Notes: generated by a model not told the origin, from the letters alone. DNA of 64,000 bases from Novipirellula galeiformis (GCF_007860095.1 NZ_SJPT01000008.1:233461-297460), one strand, 5' to 3'. Numbered from the stretch's first letter, positions 47,810 through 58,500 are shown. Numbers and translations are program-made.

Positions 47810-49393
47810 ATGATGAATCCGCTACGTTCCCTGTTGCGCGCTACCCATTGTCGTAGCACGCACCATTTCTTTGCGCTTGACGCATTGCCGTTGGTGGCTA
47901 CCCAAAGCGGTGAACGTCTCAAGCGTCTGTTGCTTCGTTACCATCATCGCTATTTAGTCGGCGCGACCGATCCAGACGTCCGCTTTCGCGACTTCCAAAA
48001 TCACGTCGTTCACGTGAACGAGGGCTATTGGGGCGGAGCGCCGCGCGTGGCCCACCAATGGTACGACCGCTTGCAAAAGTATCTACGTACCGATCGTTGG
48101 GCGGATGCTGCTCATGCCGCGGGGGTGTTGAGTCACTATTTCACTGATCCAATGCAACCCTTGCACACCGCGCATTGCGACCGCGAGCGCATTCTGCATC
48201 GACCCATCGAGTGGAGTATTCGAGAATCCTATCGCGAGATTCACCAGTCTTGGGTGGACAGCGATTTGAGCGTGGTTTTTCAGCTTTCCGATCGCCCCGG
48301 TTGGCTTGGCGAGGCGATTCTTCACGGTGCTCGCCATGCGAATCAAAAATACGAGCTGCTGGTCAATCATTACCATTTAGACAAAGCGGTGCGTCATCGC
48401 CAGTCGGGATTCGACGAGGTCACACGCGACGTGCTGGTCGAATTGTTCGGGATCTCGATTACCGGTTGGGCGCGAGTTCTCGAGCGAGTTGCCATGGATG
48501 CAGAACGTACACGCGGCGAGCGATTGCCCACGTTCTCTTCGCTGCAACCGTTGTTGACGGCCACGCTCAAAACTCCCTTGCATTGGTGGATCGGCCGCGT
48601 TGAATCGAACTTGCTTCACGACAAGGTTAAGTGTCTGTATGAAGAGGTCGAGCGGACGGGACAGTTGCGCCGGCATCTGCCGACCGAAGTCGATATCGTT
48701 CATCGCGTCACCCAAATTCATCGGGACGAGCAGCGCTGGAATGAGCAGCGAGAGCAACGGCTTGCTTCACGCCACACTGCGATCGGGGTGGTCAAGCCGA
48801 CCTCAGGGGACAAGCCGGCCGAAGCAGATGCGGAGACGCCGGTGTCGCTTCCCTTCATCCCGCAACTAACGCCCGCACTTCACTCAACCGGCGAGGAGGT
48901 TGCTGGGCTGTCTCACGCCGCTGAGATGATCCATGCCCCGTCGATGGATCCCGAAACAACGAGTCGACTAAGCGAGCTTGGGATTCGATCGGTCGCAGAC
49001 TTTTTGGCGGCTTCGCCGCAGGACGTGGCCGCTCGTTGGGGCTCCGATTCGATCTCAAGCGAAACCGTTGCCTTGTGGCAGACTCAAGCAACGCTGATGT
49101 GCGAAGTGCCTGGGTTGCGTCACTGCGACGCACAATTGTTAGCCGGAATTGGCTGCAGCGGGGCGGATGATTTGGCGGCGTTTGTCTCGGATCAAAATGG
49201 TTGGGATGAAAATCGTTTGCACGCGTTCTACGTCGCGCTTTTGCAATACGCGGAAAGTTCGGCCGGGCGTCGTTATTTGTGCGACGATCCGGTTCCGTCA
49301 CCCGCCGCCTTGTTAGGCTGGGTGCAACGAGTCAGGGAACAACGGGCGTTGTCTCCGCGGGGGCGTCAGAGGCCACATCGGGCTGCGGCGTAA
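47810..49393 (+). CDS. Zinc-dependent phospholipase C-like domain fused to DUF4332
   Basis: 527 residues. The N-terminal about 230 residues resemble the zinc-dependent phospholipase C / S1-P1 nuclease fold: HHFFALDALPLV, FQNHVVHVNEGYWGGAPRVA, and the metal-site helix AGVLSHYFTDPMQPLHTAHC with paired His and Asp. No signal peptide is present, unlike secreted phospholipases. After a charged linker (about 300-370), residues 375-510 have repeated helix-hairpin-helix-like units (DPETTSRLSELGIRSVADFL, VPGLRHCDAQLLAGIGCSGA) matching DUF4332, a predicted DNA-binding-type HhH domain. The combination is unusual; membrane lipid or nucleic-acid phosphodiester cleavage are both conceivable. Confidence 0.82.
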   Translation: MMNPLRSLLRATHCRSTHHFFALDALPLVATQSGERLKRLLLRYHHRYLVGATDPDVRFRDFQNHVVHVNEGYWGGAPRVAHQWYDRLQKYLRTDRWADAAHAAGVLSHYFTDPMQPLHTAHCDRERILHRPIEWSIRESYREIHQSWVDSDLSVVFQLSDRPGWLGEAILHGARHANQKYELLVNHYHLDKAVRHRQSGFDEVTRDVLVELFGISITGWARVLERVAMDAERTRGERLPTFSSLQPLLTATLKTPLHWWIGRVESNLLHDKVKCLYEEVERTGQLRRHLPTEVDIVHRVTQIHRDEQRWNEQREQRLASRHTAIGVVKPTSGDKPAEADAETPVSLPFIPQLTPALHSTGEEVAGLSHAAEMIHAPSMDPETTSRLSELGIRSVADFLAASPQDVAARWGSDSISSETVALWQTQATLMCEVPGLRHCDAQLLAGIGCSGADDLAAFVSDQNGWDENRLHAFYVALLQYAESSAGRRYLCDDPVPSPAALLGWVQRVREQRALSPRGRQRPHRAAA

Positions 49394-49562
49394 GGGGGGA
49401 CACGGTTTCGCTCGTCCCCCACGGGAGGAGTCAGCCTCCGACGGGGTGGGGCTCCCCATCACGAAGTGCTTCGAACGTGGTATCCTGAGCGGCGGATGGA
49501 ATTGTTGATCATTCATTTAGCGATTAGAGGTGCATCCTCTAACACGCGAAGGAGACAGGCGG

Positions 49563-50807
49563 ATGCGAGCGTTCGAGGCGACGCAAATCTTTTTTAATGC
49601 TGCTGCGGATCATCTCAGTATCGAACCGTCGTTGCGTGAGACGTTGTTGATGCCCAGCCGCGAGGTCCAGGTTCAAGTGACGATTGAACGCGACGATGGT
49701 AGTTTGGGGAACTACGTCGGCTTTCGCGTCCAACACAACAACAGCCGGGGGCCGATGAAGGGCGGTTTGCGTTACCATCCGCAGGTCGATCTAGACGAGG
49801 TGCGGGCGTTGGCCAGTTTGATGACCTGGAAAACAGCGGTCGTCGATTTGCCCTACGGGGGCGCCAAAGGTGGCATCGGGGTCGACCCTTCGAAAATGTC
49901 CAAGCGTGAAATCGAGCGACTCACGCGCGCCTTTGTGGACCAGATCCATGACATCGTCGGACCGGATACCGATATCCCGGCACCCGACATGGGGACCGAT
50001 CACCAAGTCATGTCATGGTTTCGTAACCAGTGGGAAAAGTACCACGGTTTCAACCCTGCCGTGATTACGGGAAAGCCGGTCGAAGAGTACGGCGCCCGTG
50101 GACGTGAAGAGGCAACCGGACGTGGGGTCGGAGCGTTAACGGTCAAGTTGACCAAGCGACTCGGGCTCAAACCGGAAGCGGCGAAAACCGCTATTCAAGG
50201 CTTCGGAAACGTCGGCACCCATGCAGCTAAATTTTTGCAGGAGGCTCAGTTTCCGATCATCGCGGTGAGCGATTTGACCGGCACCTATTACGATCCCAAT
50301 GGATTGAATATTTCGGAAGTGCTGCGGCACAAGTTGAATCATCCCAAGGGGCTGCTCGAAGGCTATCCTCACTGCGATTGTTTGCCGGTGGATGCGCTGA
50401 TGAGTTTGCCCGACGTGAAAGTCTTGATCCCCGCGGCGCTGGGCGGTGTGATCACCGCAAAGAACGTGGACGGCATTCAGGCTTCGATCATTGTCGAAGC
50501 GGCCAATGGGCCGATCGATCCCGAGGCTGATGCGGTGTTACAAAAGAAAGGCGTGACCATCCTGCCTGACATTTTGGCGAACGCAGGGGGAGTGACGGTC
50601 AGTTATTTCGAATGGGTCCAGAACCGCCAACACTACCGTTGGACGCTCGATCGTGTCCGCCAGGAACTCGATCACACCATGAGCGAAGCGTTCGAACACG
50701 TCTGGCAAACCGCACAGCAGAACAACGTCTCGTTGCGCATCGCGGCTTATATGATCGGGATCAAGCGTGTCCGCCGAGCGGCCGAGTTGGCCGGGCTGGC
50801 CTCGTAG
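49563..50807 (+). CDS. gdhA: Glutamate dehydrogenase (Glu/Leu/Phe/Val dehydrogenase family)
   Basis: Reversible oxidative deamination of glutamate to 2-oxoglutarate, linking carbon and nitrogen metabolism. 414 residues from the ATG at 49563, chosen because AAGGAG ends 10 bases before it; the frame is open from a GTG at 49530. Visible are the substrate Lys in GPMKGGLRYHPQVD, the catalytic YGGAKGGIGVDP, the NAD(P) Rossmann motif QGFGNVGTHAAKF, and GPIDPEADAVLQKKGVTILPD then NAGGVTVSYFEW. The length and GGAKGG sequence fit the short hexameric (class II, NAD-type) enzymes. Leucine dehydrogenase specificity is less likely given the length. Confidence 0.93.
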   Translation: MRAFEATQIFFNAAADHLSIEPSLRETLLMPSREVQVQVTIERDDGSLGNYVGFRVQHNNSRGPMKGGLRYHPQVDLDEVRALASLMTWKTAVVDLPYGGAKGGIGVDPSKMSKREIERLTRAFVDQIHDIVGPDTDIPAPDMGTDHQVMSWFRNQWEKYHGFNPAVITGKPVEEYGARGREEATGRGVGALTVKLTKRLGLKPEAAKTAIQGFGNVGTHAAKFLQEAQFPIIAVSDLTGTYYDPNGLNISEVLRHKLNHPKGLLEGYPHCDCLPVDALMSLPDVKVLIPAALGGVITAKNVDGIQASIIVEAANGPIDPEADAVLQKKGVTILPDILANAGGVTVSYFEWVQNRQHYRWTLDRVRQELDHTMSEAFEHVWQTAQQNNVSLRIAAYMIGIKRVRRAAELAGLAS

Positions 50808-51016
50808 CCTCAACGCGATCGAGCCGCTCCTAGCGGCTCGGAACCCCACTCAAACTTTGCAACTCGCTCCCGCCACACCAAGGCGAACCGGTCGATCGAA
50901 TCATCCGGCCGACTCGCGTGCTTAAGTGGCGACGGGCCAAACGCTCCCTGCAAAATTAGCTTTCAAAACGCTTCGAGCGTGACTGATCATTTTTTTTTAC
51001 TCATAAGGATTTAACG

Positions 51017-51745
51017 TTGGAAATTTGGCCTGCCATTGATCTCCGCCACGGCAAACCCGTTCGGCTCAAACAGGGTGATTACGATCGCCAAACCGTCTTC
51101 GGTGACGACCCCGTCGAGTTCGCAAAACGATGGCAAGATGCCGGGGCGAAACGATTGCACTTGGTGGACCTCGATGCCGCCCGGGGCGACGACCCCCAAC
51201 CCAACCGCGAAGCGGCGAAGCGGATCGTTCAAGCCACCGGATTGCCGTGTCAGCTCGGGGGCGGCGTTCGTGATGAAGCGACCATTGAACTGTTGCTCTC
51301 CGTTGGGCTCGCTCGTTTGGTGGTCGGCTCTCAAGCTTTGAAGCAGCCCGAGTGGTTCGCCTCGATGTGCGATCGCTATCCCGGCAAATTGGCCGCGGGA
51401 ATCGATGCCCGCGATGGCATGGTCGCGACCGATGGTTGGTTGGAAACCAGCACGACCCCCGCGATCGAGTTGGCCCAAGATCTGCGTGAGCGAACGAGCA
51501 ATATTGCCGCGATCATTTACACGGACATCGCCCGTGATGGGATGATGAGTGGCCCGAACTTTGCGGGGCTTGCCGAAATGGCCTCGGCGACCGACATCCC
51601 GCTTGTCGCGAGCGGAGGCGTGACGACGCTCGAGGATGTACGTCAGCTTGTCGAGATGAAGATGCCCGCAGCGATCATCGGGCGGTCCTTGTACGACGGA
51701 GCCATGAAGTTAGAAGACGTGGTGGAAATCGCCAGCGATCATTAG
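51017..51745 (+). CDS. hisA: HisA, 1-(5-phosphoribosyl)-5-[(5-phosphoribosylamino)methylideneamino]imidazole-4-carboxamide isomerase
   Basis: Fourth step of histidine biosynthesis, a TIM-barrel isomerase. 242 residues; the TTG at 51017 is supported by AAGGAT about 9 bases upstream and gives the canonical N-terminus EIWPAIDLRHGKPVRLKQGD with the catalytic Asp. Other matches are LHLVDLDAARGDDP, QLGGGVRDEATIELLLSVGL, IYTDIARDGMMSGPNF with the second catalytic Asp, and IPLVASGGVTTLEDV. No other his genes are adjacent (hisS is 44 kb away and unrelated to the pathway). Confidence 0.95.
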   Translation: MEIWPAIDLRHGKPVRLKQGDYDRQTVFGDDPVEFAKRWQDAGAKRLHLVDLDAARGDDPQPNREAAKRIVQATGLPCQLGGGVRDEATIELLLSVGLARLVVGSQALKQPEWFASMCDRYPGKLAAGIDARDGMVATDGWLETSTTPAIELAQDLRERTSNIAAIIYTDIARDGMMSGPNFAGLAEMASATDIPLVASGGVTTLEDVRQLVEMKMPAAIIGRSLYDGAMKLEDVVEIASDH

Positions 51746-51774
51746 CAACGATATGAGTTAGCAACGATAGGTAG

Positions 51775-53805
51775 GTGCGTCGGATGAGCCGTCTTGGTTT
51801 GAAGCTGCTGGTTCCCGTTTTTGTGTTGTTCTTCATCAGCCAGTGGCAGGCTGTGGCAGACGCACAAGGCTACAAGCAATTGCCTCCGGCTGGGATTGAA
51901 ATCAATCCTGCTGTCAAACGCGAATTGGCGGCTCGAGTCGCTCAGTTAGAAAAGGAAGTCGAGGTATTCGCTGCGACCTCGACCGAGTCGTCGCGTTGGG
52001 TTCCCGATATTCTGGTGCTCACCCGCGCGGTGCGTCTGGCGATCAATCAAGATCGTTTTTACCGCAAATCCGAAACCGCCGACGCCGCCAAACTACTGGA
52101 CGAAGCGAGTCGCCGGTTGACTGCCGTGAAAGCAGGAACTCAAGGCTTGCTGCTCTTGGGGTTGGCGGCAGAAAGCGTCGACAAGCCGCAATTGTTGGTC
52201 GGCGGATTTGTTTCCGAAATCGATGACTCCGTCCAACCTTATGGCTTGGTGATCCCTGCGGGGTTCCAGCTGAGGATGACCACGCCGTACCGCGTGGATG
52301 TGTGGTTACACGGTCGCGGCGATGCCAAGACGGAGATTGCGTTTTTGACCGAGCGAATGAGCAAGCTGGGCACCTACGCGCCTGACGATACGATCGTGCT
52401 GCACCCCTTCGGTCGGCATTGCAATGCGTTCAAGTTCGCCGGGGAAACGGACGTCTATGAAGCGATTAGCCACACCCAGCGGATTGTCCCCGTGGACCCC
52501 CAACGGATCGCCATTCGTGGCTTCTCGATGGGCGGTGCGGGGGCTTGGCACTTGGCCGTTCACGATCCGACTCGCTGGTTTGCCGCTAATCCGGGCGCGG
52601 GGTTTGTCGATTCGATCGTCTATCAAGGTTGGGACAAAAAGCCACCTTTTGAATTTGATCCCACGCGTCAAAAGCTGTTGCGTTGGTACGACGTCTTACC
52701 TTGGGTCACCAACTTGCAAAACACCCACACGATCGCGTACAGCGGGGAAGTCGATAAGCAAAGACAGGCCGCCGATCGTGTTGTCGCTGCGGCTCAGGAG
52801 GCTGGGTTTGAATTCCCTTACGTGATCGGTGCCAAGATGGGGCACAAGGTGGATGACAACTCGATCGTCGAAATCGATCGGCAACTAGCCGGCATTGCAT
52901 CGGAACCCAAATCAGCGCCCCGTAAACAGATCGATTTTGTCACCTACACCACCAAGTATTCCACCGCGGATTGGTTGCGGGTCACCGGGTTGGTTGAGCA
53001 TTGGACCGCGGGCCGAGTGAAAGCCCGAATCGTCGCCCAGGATCGCTTGGTGGTACACACCGAGGGAGTGACGCATTTAGAATTCGATTTTCGCCAATCG
53101 GCGTGGCCCACTGGATCACGTGATGTCGATTTGATCATCGATGGAGGGCGATTTTTGGTGCCGGACCTTAGTGATTCACCGGGGTGGCAATGCCAATTGG
53201 TGCGGACCCATGGCGAGTGGAACATCGATATTGCCGATCCCAAGCGGCTGAGGAAACGTCCTGGCATGCAAGGCCCGATCGATGATGCGTTCTGTGATCG
53301 ATTTCTGTTTGTGTTGCCGACTCGCCCAGCGACGCACGGGGAAGTGCAACGTTGGGTCAATCGCGAGCAACTTTACGCTCAACGGCGATGGCGTGAATTG
53401 ATGCGTGGCGACGTTCGCGTGGTCAAGGATGTCGATCTCAGCGAAGAGCAAATCAAGAATAACCATCTGATCTGCTTCGGCGATTTCGCGAGCAATCGGT
53501 ACCTGCGTGAAATCCGAAGCGAGTTGCCGATCGAGTGGACCAAGGAAACATTGAAGGTTGGGGATCAGGTGTTTGATCCGGCGACCCACGCGGTCGCGTT
53601 CTGTTATCCCAATCCCAAAAACGCTGGCAAGTATGTGGTGGTCAATAGCGGGATGACGTTCCGAGAATTTTCCAACGTCAGCAATTCGCGTCAAATCGCG
53701 ATGCTTCCCGATTGGGCGGTCATCGACGTGCAAGCCGAAGATGACAGTATCTTCCCAGGCAAAATCGCTGCCGAAGGATTCTTCGACGAGGCCTGGGGGC
53801 TCTAA
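51775..53805 (+). CDS. Secreted alpha/beta hydrolase (prolyl-oligopeptidase/esterase-like)
   Basis: 676 residues with a signal peptide (LKLLVPVFVLFFISQWQAVA). A helical N-terminal part (about 40-130) precedes a hydrolase core: YRVDVWLHGRGDAKTE, the nucleophile elbow GFSMGG in RIAIRGFSMGGAGAWHLAVH, and a late His in VIGAKMGHKVDD. The remaining about 290 residues are beta-rich (VTGLVEHWTAGRVKARIVAQ) plus a C-terminal domain with ICFGDFASNRYLREIR and AFCYPNPKNAGKYVVVNSGM, as seen in planctomycete peptidase-like proteins. Substrate unknown. Begins 29 bases after hisA, possibly co-transcribed. Confidence 0.87.
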   Translation: MRRMSRLGLKLLVPVFVLFFISQWQAVADAQGYKQLPPAGIEINPAVKRELAARVAQLEKEVEVFAATSTESSRWVPDILVLTRAVRLAINQDRFYRKSETADAAKLLDEASRRLTAVKAGTQGLLLLGLAAESVDKPQLLVGGFVSEIDDSVQPYGLVIPAGFQLRMTTPYRVDVWLHGRGDAKTEIAFLTERMSKLGTYAPDDTIVLHPFGRHCNAFKFAGETDVYEAISHTQRIVPVDPQRIAIRGFSMGGAGAWHLAVHDPTRWFAANPGAGFVDSIVYQGWDKKPPFEFDPTRQKLLRWYDVLPWVTNLQNTHTIAYSGEVDKQRQAADRVVAAAQEAGFEFPYVIGAKMGHKVDDNSIVEIDRQLAGIASEPKSAPRKQIDFVTYTTKYSTADWLRVTGLVEHWTAGRVKARIVAQDRLVVHTEGVTHLEFDFRQSAWPTGSRDVDLIIDGGRFLVPDLSDSPGWQCQLVRTHGEWNIDIADPKRLRKRPGMQGPIDDAFCDRFLFVLPTRPATHGEVQRWVNREQLYAQRRWRELMRGDVRVVKDVDLSEEQIKNNHLICFGDFASNRYLREIRSELPIEWTKETLKVGDQVFDPATHAVAFCYPNPKNAGKYVVVNSGMTFREFSNVSNSRQIAMLPDWAVIDVQAEDDSIFPGKIAAEGFFDEAWGL

Positions 53806-54063
53806 CTCTTGATCCAACACATCTCATGACGAATGGTTTTCGATCCTATCCCGATGGGGGTGGAGGAGATTCGAGCAATTTTAAAATTGACGTGGGATCC
53901 AAGCCGTAGCTGCGTTCGCAAGATCGTGGTCCACCGTCTGGCGACACGAGCTACATCAAAATTGATGTGGGATGATTGGCCGGTGGGAACCGGCCCTACG
54001 ATTAAAATCCCTCTCGGGATTGAGCTAAAAAAATTGGATGCCAGAGTCGAAGTCTCTGCGCAC
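53806..54063. other. Convergent intergenic region with a palindromic repeat
   Basis: No gene is supported. It contains a dispersed palindromic element (separately listed) and a direct repeat around AAAATTGACGTGGGAT (near 53883) and AAAATTGATGTGGGAT (near 53958). Confidence 0.55.
53978..54000. repeat. Dispersed palindromic element, copy 1
   Basis: GGCCGGT-GGGA-ACCGGCC with a CTACG flank. The same palindrome with the flank inverted recurs at 59442-59463. It is a short intergenic repeat family. Confidence 0.7.
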
Positions 54064-54099
54064 AAAAAAAGCGACGCGATCGTGACATCGCGTCGCTTT
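54064..54099 (-). terminator. Rho-independent terminator of the helix-turn-helix regulator gene
   Basis: A perfect 13-bp stem (AAAGCGACGCGAT with ATCGCGTCGCTTT) and 6-base loop, followed on the minus strand by a run of seven T. It lies 16 bases after the regulator stop. Confidence 0.93.
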
Positions 54100-54114
54100 G
54101 ATTGCATTCGTGTT

Positions 54115-55260
54115 CTATCGCTTGGACAGACGTCGCTCGAGCGCTTTTCGCGACAGCGGCATGATCTGAGCCGCACCGCCTGGGTTGTACAGCAAATCGT
54201 CGCGGCTGGGTTTCGTATCGGTGTTCTCGTACTGAACCAAGTAGGCACCGACTTGCATCCCGCCGTGCTCGTAAACCGGTGGCCAAAATTCTTCGCCACG
54301 AATTGCCAAGGTCTTGGCAAGCAAGCGAGTCGCTCGGCCGGAGAATCCGCTTAATACCATGTCCAAGCGTCCCAGGGCTTCGCGGAAGATGTAGAACACC
54401 AATGCCGAGTCTTTGCCTTTGCCGCCCGCATAGGCCCACGTGCCATCGTCTTTTTCGTAGTAGAAGCCTGGTTCCGGAGCATCTTCGTTCTTGCTCAAGC
54501 GTACGCCCGCCGATGCAGCACCCGGCTTCGGATCGCTGTCGCGGTAGCGAAGAAAGAAGGGGCATGAGCGAGCCGAGACATCGTCGACATCGTCTTCGGT
54601 GACAAACGGAGTGCAGCCGAAGGCGTCCGAAAACATCAGTTCGACCACCGGGTTGCTCTTCACGCTGCCGATACATACCAGTCCCCGGTCGCCGGTAGCT
54701 TCGACGAAGCCTTCGAAGACTTCGGTTGCCCGTTCACGAGCGTCCTCGAGGGTGACTTGGCCGGGGCTCCAAACCAAGGTTTGTTGTAATCGATCCGGCA
54801 TCGGCACTTCAGCCGGCTTGCCGTCTTCGCCTTCGACGTTCGTTTTATGCTTGGCGGCACCACCAAGGGTGGACACTCCATTGAGTAGTTCGCCGAACAA
54901 GACCGAATCGCTTGCCACCACGGTCGCATTCTCAGGAGAGTCGTCGCCATCGTTTTGGCGAACGCCAATCACGATCTCAATGTCGCCCCGGCGAGCGAGC
55001 AGCTCCCAAAAGTTCTCAGCGTTGATTTGGAACAAGGCGCCCGGCAATTGGTCGGCCGTGGCGTAACCATGGTCAATCAAGTAGTCGCATAACCGAGAAA
55101 GCGCGTCCAGCGGAATGTATTTTGCTTCGTTCTTTAACAGCGAAGCTACTTGATGTCGATCGAGTCCTGTGTGTTCAACAATGGACTTGATCGTTCCTGG
55201 GCGCTTGCGTCGGTCGGGGGTGTGTCCAAGTAATTCCGCAAGTCGGAATGCATATCTCAT
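54115..55260 (-). CDS. Helix-turn-helix regulator with long unknown effector region
   Basis: 381 residues. Residues 1-70 form a Cro/XRE-type helix-turn-helix: MRYAFRLAELLGHTPDRRKR, TIKSIVEHTGLDRHQVASLL, YIPLDALSRLCDYLIDHGYA. The remaining 300 residues are alpha/beta with no recognised family: VIGVRQNDGDDSPENATVVA, VLFGELLNGVSTLGGAAKHK, DRGLVCIGSVKSNPVVELMF, FYIFREALGRLDMVLSGFSG and FWPPVYEHGGMQVGAYLVQY. The pattern of strands and GD/SV loops suggests a Rossmann-like ligand domain. The start ATG at 55260 is followed by a strong terminator downstream, so it is a monocistronic unit. Confidence 0.8.
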   Translation of the reverse strand: MRYAFRLAELLGHTPDRRKRPGTIKSIVEHTGLDRHQVASLLKNEAKYIPLDALSRLCDYLIDHGYATADQLPGALFQINAENFWELLARRGDIEIVIGVRQNDGDDSPENATVVASDSVLFGELLNGVSTLGGAAKHKTNVEGEDGKPAEVPMPDRLQQTLVWSPGQVTLEDARERATEVFEGFVEATGDRGLVCIGSVKSNPVVELMFSDAFGCTPFVTEDDVDDVSARSCPFFLRYRDSDPKPGAASAGVRLSKNEDAPEPGFYYEKDDGTWAYAGGKGKDSALVFYIFREALGRLDMVLSGFSGRATRLLAKTLAIRGEEFWPPVYEHGGMQVGAYLVQYENTDTKPSRDDLLYNPGGAAQIMPLSRKALERRLSKR

Positions 55261-55579
55261 TAGGGAACGTCGAAAATGAGGAGTGAAGTGGAGGAGTGTC
55301 GATCGTCGATTCAGGTCTATAGTGTAGCAAGAATCGGCGTTAATCTCGCCTAGGGGTTACGGCGCGAATTTGCATCCTTGTCGAGGGAGCTGTCGAATGG
55401 AGTGGTTAGCGCGGTTGTGCCAACCGGGGCGGATTAGCCGGCGGGGGGGCTCTTGATCTAAAATAGAGAAATGACCGTGTCGTGGGCGCGTTCGCGTATC
55501 GAGCACGCGAATTCCATGCCCGCTGAGCTATACTGAAACAAAGCTAATATCCTCGTTCGAACGAGTCTCATCGAATTCA
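55261..55579. other. 319-base divergent intergenic region
   Basis: Between the regulator and the large DUF4175-like gene; it should hold both promoters. No gene or RNA was recognised. If the regulator is autoregulatory its operator would be here. Confidence 0.5.
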
Positions 55580-58500
55580 ATGTCGCTCTCTACCACTGCA
55601 TCACCGACGCCTCCGCCATCCACCCCACGCGAGCCAAATGCGTTTGATAGTGTGGCGGCGTTGGTCGAATCACGCATCGGCGAAGCGCAGAAGGCGTTGT
55701 GGTGGGCCGAGCTGATTCGCAGCCTGTTGCGGATCTTAATCGGAGCCGTCGTCGCGGTTCTCGTCTGGGTGGTTGTCGACCAGTGGCTCTACTCGCCAGG
55801 GCGGGGCGCCCGCATCGTCGGCTTTATCGCATTGCTATCATGGGTGGTTTCCCAGACGTTGCTTCGGGTGGTGCCCGTGCTGCGAGGAGCGATTCGTCCC
55901 GAGTACGCCGCTTACTCGCTGGAGCGTGACGTTCCGGAAATGCGGCAAGAGTTGACCAGCTACGTTACGCTGCGCGACCAGAAAGATGCTCCTGGGTTGC
56001 GAGGGAAGGTCATCCGTTCGATCGGGGCTCATGCGGCCAGCCGGTTGCGCACTCATGACGCGTTGCCGATCGAAGCAACCGGAATGATTCGTTGGTGGCT
56101 CGTCACCGCGGGGTTAATGGCAATCTTTTTCCTCTACGCTGCATTGTCGCCCAAGGACAGTTTCCAATCGGCAAGTCGATTGGTGATGCCGATCGCGTCG
56201 ATCGATCCTGCGAAACGGGTGATGATTCGCGACGTGCTGCCGGGCAATGTCGAAACGCTCGCCGGACGAACCCTCGAGATCTCTGCGGTCGTCGAGGGGC
56301 TGCGTCAAGACGAGCCTGTGATTTGTCGTTGGCAGGCTCAGGATCGTGAAGTCGAGACCCCGTTGCAACGCGATGCGAGTTCAGGACGTTACCTTGGTGA
56401 GATCACGCTCGAACACGCTTCCTCGGGTCAGGTGCCTTACCAAATCGAAGCGGGCGATAATCTTGCAGGCCCGTTCTACTTGACCGTTCAAGACGTTCCG
56501 GTCGTTGCCGTTCAATCGATTCGTTATGTGCCGCCGTCCTACACTCAAAAGCAACCTCACACCAGCAGTAGTGCGGCGATCACGGCGCTTGACGGAACGC
56601 AGGTCACCGTTTCGGCGCGAACGAACCGTCCGATTGAAAAAGCAACGATCCAGTTCAACCCCAAGCCGCTCGGCGATACGGTGCATGCGACCGCAGGCAG
56701 TATGGAGATGCAAGTGGATGAGTCGGGGACGTTGATCACGTTTTCGTTTCCCGTTCGTTATGCGCGTGAGCGATCGTCGGCCGTGCAATTGGAAAGTTAT
56801 CGCATCAAGGTTTGGGACAAGAGCGGCCAGACCAATCCAGCGCCGATCGTTTATCCGATTCGCGTGATCGCGGATCTGTCGCCCGAAGTCACGATCGTGA
56901 TGCCGCAGCAATCGCCCAAAAGTATTCCGATTGATGCTCAGCAAATCATCGAAATTCATGCGGCCGATGCGGATTATGGACTGCAGCGAATCGAGCTAGA
57001 GATCCGTCGCGGGATTGAGGTGCTTGAGCGTGCCACGTTGTGGAAGGACGATGTCGGTCGGAAGGGGAACCAGATTGCCGAGTATCGTTTTCGACCTCAC
57101 GAACACTTCCTGCGAGTCGGCGACGCGGTCCAAGTCACCGCGATCGCAACCGATAATCGCGGTGACGTAATGGATCCGTTAGTGGAACCCAATGTGGCTA
57201 AAACGGATCCTGTCGAACTTCGCATCACGATGAGCGAACCGGTGCCGAAAGAGCCAGTCGCCGGAGAGGGGCTGTCGGCTCCCGATAAAAAGCCGGCGGC
57301 AAGTCCCGATGCGGGGGAATCCGCGGGCCAAGGAGAGCAGGGCGGTGCAAGCGGTGGCGCATCTCAATCAGGTGGGAAATCGAAATCGGGAGAACAATCC
57401 GGCGGTTCGTCTGGCGGAACCGGGGGCGAGTCGGGCGAGCAACAGGACTCTGACCCCGAAAACCAGTCCGGTTCCTCGGGGGGATCCGGCACGCAGCCTC
57501 CATCCGATGCAGAGGATTCGCAAGGAGAGGGAGACAACAAGGATGCTTCCGGCGGTGGAGCCTCGTCGGGGGCCAGCCAAGATAGCGGCGAAAGCCGAGA
57601 CGATTCCGGTGGCGAGATGAAGGACTCCCAACCGGGAGATTCCCAGCCCTCGGACTCGAAGTCAGGGAATTCCCAGCCCGGTGATTCTAAACAGGGGGAT
57701 TCACCTCAAGGTGATTCGAAGCCAAACGACGCGAAGTCGGGCGATGCGAAGTCGAGTGATGCGAAGTCGAGTGATGCGAAGTCGGGTGATGCGAAGTCGG
57801 GTGAAGACGGGGCGGGAGGCAATTCTGCCGGAGCAGGCCAAGACGGAGGAGATCCGTCTGGAGGAGCCAAGCCGAAGGGGCGAGAAAACTCAAATTCCAA
57901 GCAAACGGATTCGGCAACCGGTTCGAAGCAGGGAGAGTCAGGCCCGAACGAAACAGGCCAGGGCGAAACAGGCCAGGGCGGGGCAGAGCAGGGGATGTCG
58001 GATCCGTCCCAGTCGACAGACGGAAGTCAGCAGGGATCCGAGCAAGGCCAGGGATCCGAGCAAAACCAAAGTGGATCGGCCGAACGCGAGCCCCCCAAGC
58101 ATGATGGCGAAGCATTCGAGCGTATTCGTGACTACCTCGATCAGAAGAAACAGCAGCAATCAGGCCAGGGCTCACAAGGTGATTCCGCTGCGAAGCCGGA
58201 TTCAAACTCCGATGCCGGAAGCGAACGCCAATCGAGCGCGGACGCCAACGATCCAAATCAAATGAATGAATCGGGATCGGGAGAGGACTCCACCGCGGAC
58301 GCAACCAATTCCGCGAAACAATCTACGGGCCAGGACGCTCAGAATAACAAGCCCGCCGGCGCTGAATCCGGTGCAGGCAAATCAGGCGAGGAACAGCCCC
58401 AAACTCCCCCCAGCTCAAAGCCAGCGGATTCAAAGCAGGGAGATACAGAGAAGTCTGGCGATGGATCCGGTGAGAAATCGGGCGAGGGTGCGGCTAAAGA

